Assembly (NCBI GenBank): GCA_021812735.1
Contig: JAKAMV010000363.1
Location: forward strand, 1-8,874
Length of the DNA stretch: 8,874 nucleotides
Direction: 5' to 3'
Source: Chloroflexota bacterium
GTDB taxonomy: Bacteria; Chloroflexota; Limnocylindria; Limnocylindrales; CSP1-4
The translations under genes and the position numbers were made by a program. This document shows, in pieces, positions 5,962 to 8,874 of the stretch (its first letter is position 1; every line of letters begins with the position of its first letter). The notes below the pieces were generated by a model. It searched no databases. It saw nothing but the letters and a program-made list of their open reading frames with translations, and had not been told where the DNA came from.

Positions 5962-7419
5962 TCAGGCGTCAGCGAGCCGAGGTGCCCACTCGACCTCGAC
6001 GATCGTCCCGCCGCGCGGGTCGGGACGCACCGTGAGCGTCGCACCGGCCGCGCGCGCCCGCTCGCGCATCCCGACCACGCCCATTTTGCCCGACGCGAGC
6101 AGACCGGCCGTGGGGGGGATCGTCCCGACACCGTGGCCGTTGTCGCGCACGCGCAGCGCGACATGAGACGAGTCGAAGGTCAGGCGCACGTCAACCATGC
6201 TCGCGCCCGCGTGCCGTTCCACGTTGTGGAGCGCCTCCTGGGTGACCCGCAGCAGCATCAGCTCGACCTCGGGCGGTAACGGCCGAGATGGGCCGGCCTG
6301 GTGGAACCGGACCCGGGTCCCCGCGCGGCGGCTGAACGCCGAGGCCTCCGACCTGAGGGCCGGAACGAGCCCAAGGTCGTCGAGGATCGGCGGCCGAAGC
6401 GCGCGGGTGATCCGCCGCAACTCGTCCGCCGTCCCATCGATGATCCGCCGCGAGGCCTCGATCGTCGCCGGCATCTCGGCCGGCGACGACCGGTCGGCGA
6501 TCAGGTCAAGCTTCCTCGACAGCAGGACCAGCGACTGGAGCGGGCCGTCGTGGAGCTCGCGGCCGATACGGCGGCGCTCCTCCTCGCGGGCGGCGACCGT
6601 CTGGCGGGCATAGCCCTCCAGGAACTCCTGGCGCTCATGCTGGAGCGACACGTCATGGAGCATTACCTGGAGGTGGGCCCGTCCGCCCGGGTCGCAGAGC
6701 GGAGCGGACACGATGACCTCGACCCAGACCGGCGGCGCGCCGTCGGGGCGAACGAGCTGGACGGTGCGGCGGACCGCCTCGGGGCCACCGCCGCGTCCGA
6801 CATCGGCGCCGACGACGCGCTCCAGGGAGTGGCCGACCAGCGCGGCGGGCGGGCGGCCGATCAGCGCCGCCGCCGCCGGGTTCGCGTCCTCGATCACGCC
6901 GCCCGCGTCGGTGAGGAGGATCGCCTCGGCCGAGTTGGCGAACAGCTCCCGATAGCGCTCCTCGGAGGATCGGCGGGCCTGCTCTCGGTCTTGGACCGCG
7001 AGGCGGACCAGGCGCTCCTGGTCCACGCGCACACCGACGAACAAGCCGACCGCGATCAGGATGACGCCCTGCCAAATCTCGCCGAACCGCTCCAGGCCGA
7101 TGTGGAACAGCACGAGGTTGGGCAGCGTCAGGACGACGCTCAGCAGGGCGGTCGGCACCGCCCCGCGCGCGCCGAATTTCAGCGCGGCGTAGACCACCGG
7201 CACGAAGAACAGCGAACTCGGCACGAGGTAGAGCGCTGCGGGGAGCGCCGACCGGTCGACCGACTCGAGCAGGGTGTGGGCGGCGGCGATCCCGAGCACG
7301 AGCGCCTGAATCGCCCAGAAGGCCCGCCGGCGGATCGGCACCAGCCCCGACCAGCCGCGCCCCACGGCCCGCATCCGCGCCGTGGCACGCGGGAGCCCAG
7401 TCCTCGCCTCAGTCGTCAT
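5962..7419 (-). CDS. Membrane-bound PAS-containing sensor histidine kinase (NarL-partner type, HisKA_3)
   Basis: A 485-residue two-component sensor. Residues 33-130 hold about four hydrophobic helices with short loops, so there is little extracytoplasmic domain. A linker helix (132-155) leads to a PAS domain (about 152-262; ELFANSAEAILLTDAGGVIEDANPAA). The HisKA_3 dimerisation helix has the phospho-acceptor H290 in RRIGRELHDGPLQSL. The ATPase domain shows the N box TQEALHNVERHAG (393-405), the G1 box DNGHGVG (426-432) and the G2 region GKMGVVGMRERA (444-455). It should autophosphorylate H290 and pass the phosphate to the adjacent response regulator. The ATG at 7419 lies inside the end of the regulator gene (11-base overlap), indicating translational coupling; longer in-frame starts would overlap the regulator deeply. 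The stimulus is unknown; a membrane-embedded or PAS-bound ligand is likely. Confidence 0.92.
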   Translation of the reverse strand: MTTEARTGLPRATARMRAVGRGWSGLVPIRRRAFWAIQALVLGIAAAHTLLESVDRSALPAALYLVPSSLFFVPVVYAALKFGARGAVPTALLSVVLTLPNLVLFHIGLERFGEIWQGVILIAVGLFVGVRVDQERLVRLAVQDREQARRSSEERYRELFANSAEAILLTDAGGVIEDANPAAAALIGRPPAALVGHSLERVVGADVGRGGGPEAVRRTVQLVRPDGAPPVWVEVIVSAPLCDPGGRAHLQVMLHDVSLQHERQEFLEGYARQTVAAREEERRRIGRELHDGPLQSLVLLSRKLDLIADRSSPAEMPATIEASRRIIDGTADELRRITRALRPPILDDLGLVPALRSEASAFSRRAGTRVRFHQAGPSRPLPPEVELMLLRVTQEALHNVERHAGASMVDVRLTFDSSHVALRVRDNGHGVGTIPPTAGLLASGKMGVVGMRERARAAGATLTVRPDPRGGTIVEVEWAPRLADA

Positions 7420-8065
7420 CGGGTCGCAGGGCCTGGTCCAGGCGGATCCACCCGCGCGACGCGGCACGGACGATCGCCTCCGTCCGGCTCCCGACGCCCA
7501 GGCGGCTGTAGATGCTCGTGAAATGGGACTCAACCGTCCGCGTGCTCACCCGCAGGCGCTCGGCGATGTCGCGGGTGCGCAGGCCGAGGGCCGCCAGGCG
7601 GAGGATCTCAAGCTCGCGCGGCGTGGGCTGCTCGGCGTCGTCCGGGTCGGCCCGCCGCCCGATGACATGGCGAGCGATCTTCGGATCGAGGACGACGTGG
7701 CCGCCGGCGACCGTCCGGATCGCGGCGATGACCTCACTCGCGTGCGCCGTCTTGAGCAGGTAGCCGGCCGCCCCGGCCTCGATGGCGGCGACGACGTAGT
7801 CCTCATCGTCATAGGCGCTCAAGATCAGGACCTGCGTCGCGGGCCTGGCTGCCCGGATGCGGCGGGTTGCCTCGATGCCGTTCATGAGCGGCATGCTCAG
7901 ATCGAGCAGGACCACGTCGGGCGAGTGTGTCGCCGCCAGGGCCACCGCCTCGAGCCCGTCTGCGGCTTCGCCGACGACCACGATCTCCTCGTCGCGCTCG
8001 AGCATCTGCCGCGTCCCCTCCCGGACGACGGCATGGTCTTCGGCTAGCAGGACTCGCAGCGGCAT
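7409..8065 (-). CDS. NarL/FixJ-family response regulator
   Basis: A 218-residue transcription regulator of standard family length. Receiver domain 1-122: acidic pair E9-D10, phospho-acceptor D55 in VVLLDLSMP, switch residue S83 in LILSAYDD, and K105 in GYLLKTA. LuxR-type helix-turn-helix at about 146-205: PTPRELEILRLAALGLRTRDIAERLRVSTRTVESH and on through SIYSRLGVGSRTEAI. The start at 8065 is favoured because MPLRVLLAEDH matches the family N-terminus and GAGGA lies a few bases upstream. It is the first gene of a regulator-kinase operon and lies divergent from a membrane-protein gene. It is probably phosphorylated by the kinase encoded just downstream. Confidence 0.95.
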   Translation of the reverse strand: MPLRVLLAEDHAVVREGTRQMLERDEEIVVVGEAADGLEAVALAATHSPDVVLLDLSMPLMNGIEATRRIRAARPATQVLILSAYDDEDYVVAAIEAGAAGYLLKTAHASEVIAAIRTVAGGHVVLDPKIARHVIGRRADPDDAEQPTPRELEILRLAALGLRTRDIAERLRVSTRTVESHFTSIYSRLGVGSRTEAIVRAASRGWIRLDQALRPDDD

Positions 8066-8082
8066 CGTTCCTCGCCGGGCAA

Positions 8083-8154
8083 GTCTAGACCCCCTGCGGG
8101 ACGGATCGGTCCGAAGAGGCCGCAGCCGGCCGTGCGGGAATCCGCAGTGCGGGA
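8083..8154. promoter_or_regulatory. Candidate regulatory elements in the divergent gap
   Basis: The 193-base gap between the response regulator and the membrane-protein gene contains the palindrome GTCTAGAC (8083-8090), 18 bases before the regulator start, and a direct repeat GTGCGGGA at 8132-8139 and 8147-8154 (period 15). The second repeat overlaps the palindrome CCGCA-G-TGCGG (8142-8152). These could be response-regulator or RNA-polymerase contact sites; no clear -35/-10 pair was found for either direction. Confidence 0.3.
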
Positions 8155-8258
8155 CGCTGGGTTCCACGATGCCGGGCACGGGACGCCGGCGCACCATCGG
8201 GGCGCGTTGCTGAACGCCTGCGAGTTGGCGTGCGCTTGGACCCGTATGGGAGACATCG

Positions 8259-8874
8259 ATGTCGAAGGAACCGCTGCCCACCAACGTCCCCGAGGCGCAG
8301 GAGGGACCGATCGCCCGGTTCCCGTGGCTCACGCCGCGCCGCATGCTGCTCTTGCTCATCGGCTGGATGGGTCTGTTCGCCCTCCTGAGCATCGCCGTCG
8401 CCAACCCCTTCGCCGCGGAGCCGAGCGCCTCGGCGCCGCCCGACTTCGCGCGGGTGATGTTCCTGCACGGCCTGCTGATCGGGAGCGCGGGACTGCTGTC
8501 GCTGCTCGCCTGCAGCGTGCTCGGGCTGCGCTCGACGCACGCCCAGGTGTGGGTCCTGGGCGGGGTCCTCGTCGCCACGTTCCTGGCGGCGGTCGGCGGC
8601 ATCTTCGACCGGTCGGTCCCGGGCTCGGAAGTGCCGATGTGGATCCAGATCTTCGGCTTCTTCGCCCTCGACGAGATCCTCCTCGCCCTGCTGATCGCGA
8701 TCATCGCCGAGTGGCGGCGCGGGCGGCACGAGCTCACCATCGCGGCCTCCGGCCTGGCGGCGGCCTCGATGTTCGCCGCGGCGCTGATGGGCCACCTGGC
8801 CGGGTGGATCTTGGAGTTCGGGACCGGCTTCCCGGCGGTGATCGGGACGTACCTGACGGGCGTGGGCTTCGCGT
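8259..8874 (+). CDS. Multi-pass membrane protein, unidentified, 3' end beyond window
   Basis: An open frame of 205 codons from ATG 8259 that runs off the right edge. The start is supported by GGGAGA 5 bases upstream. A polar N-terminus of about 28 residues (MSKEPLPTNVPEAQEG) is followed by hydrophobic segments at about 28-48, 65-89, 97-117, 127-151 and 158-185. Histidines occur in FLHGLLIGSAG (H70) and MGHLAGWILEFG (H179), inside or next to helices. Such His-Gly helices are seen in heme-binding membrane proteins, including subunit I of heme-copper oxidases, but I cannot assign a family and heme binding is only a suggestion. There is an unusual outer loop with FDRSVPGSEVP (116-126). It is divergent from the two-component operon and could be one of its targets. 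Confidence 0.75.
   Translation, partial: MSKEPLPTNVPEAQEGPIARFPWLTPRRMLLLLIGWMGLFALLSIAVANPFAAEPSASAPPDFARVMFLHGLLIGSAGLLSLLACSVLGLRSTHAQVWVLGGVLVATFLAAVGGIFDRSVPGSEVPMWIQIFGFFALDEILLALLIAIIAEWRRGRHELTIAASGLAAASMFAAALMGHLAGWILEFGTGFPAVIGTYLTGVGFA

Noticed and set aside
6301..7521. Plus-strand open frame of 406 codons opposite the histidine kinase
   Set aside because: The minus strand has all kinase motifs in order; this frame is Arg/Asp-rich without any motif and has no supported start.
7420..8740. Response-regulator frame extended to 443 codons and kinase frame extended to 523 codons
   Set aside because: The regulator extension runs through the divergent gap and opposite the membrane-protein gene. 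The family N-terminus MPLRVLLAED sets the start at 8065, and the kinase start at 7419 gives a normal short overlap.

Overview
The window is very GC-rich (roughly 70% or more by eye). Its genes use G or C at almost every third codon position. Together with the gene families present (a DUF5937-type ArsR regulator, a 14-helix DHA2 exporter, a NarL-type two-component pair), this suggests a high-GC actinobacterium. A deep-branching class such as Thermoleophilia is possible, but that is a guess. No RNA genes, CRISPR array, transposase or phage genes were seen.

Left part (1-2211): a 161-bp sequence occurs twice as a direct repeat at about 94% identity and without gaps, at 1-161 and 2050-2210. Each copy can fold into a large 16-bp-stem hairpin and carries a third segment that could compete for the same stem arm. 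Between the copies lie an ArsR-family repressor (323-1471) and a 92-codon orphan ORF (1541-1819). A matching TTAGA-N6-TCTAA-type operator sits just upstream of each of the two genes, so the repressor probably controls itself and the small ORF. A degenerate tandem repeat of about 33 bp fills 1925-2049.

Middle part (2201-5463): a 14-TM DHA2-type drug exporter on the minus strand converges on the ArsR cassette; its last codons lie inside the second repeat copy. Divergent from it, across an AT-rich promoter island, is a two-gene operon. The first gene encodes a cytidylate kinase-like P-loop protein. The second, coupled by an ATGA overlap, encodes an isochorismatase-fold protein of the YecD type in which the nucleophilic cysteine position is glycine. 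A GC-rich hairpin at 5431-5463 closes the operon.

Right part (5464-8874): on the minus strand lie the remains of a small secreted-protein gene with a signal peptide but no start codon and a frame break. Upstream of it is a two-component system read response regulator then histidine kinase, the two genes overlapping by 11 bp. Divergent from the regulator, and running off the right edge, is a multi-pass membrane protein with histidines in its helices that I cannot name. It may be a target of the two-component system, but the evidence for this is only position.
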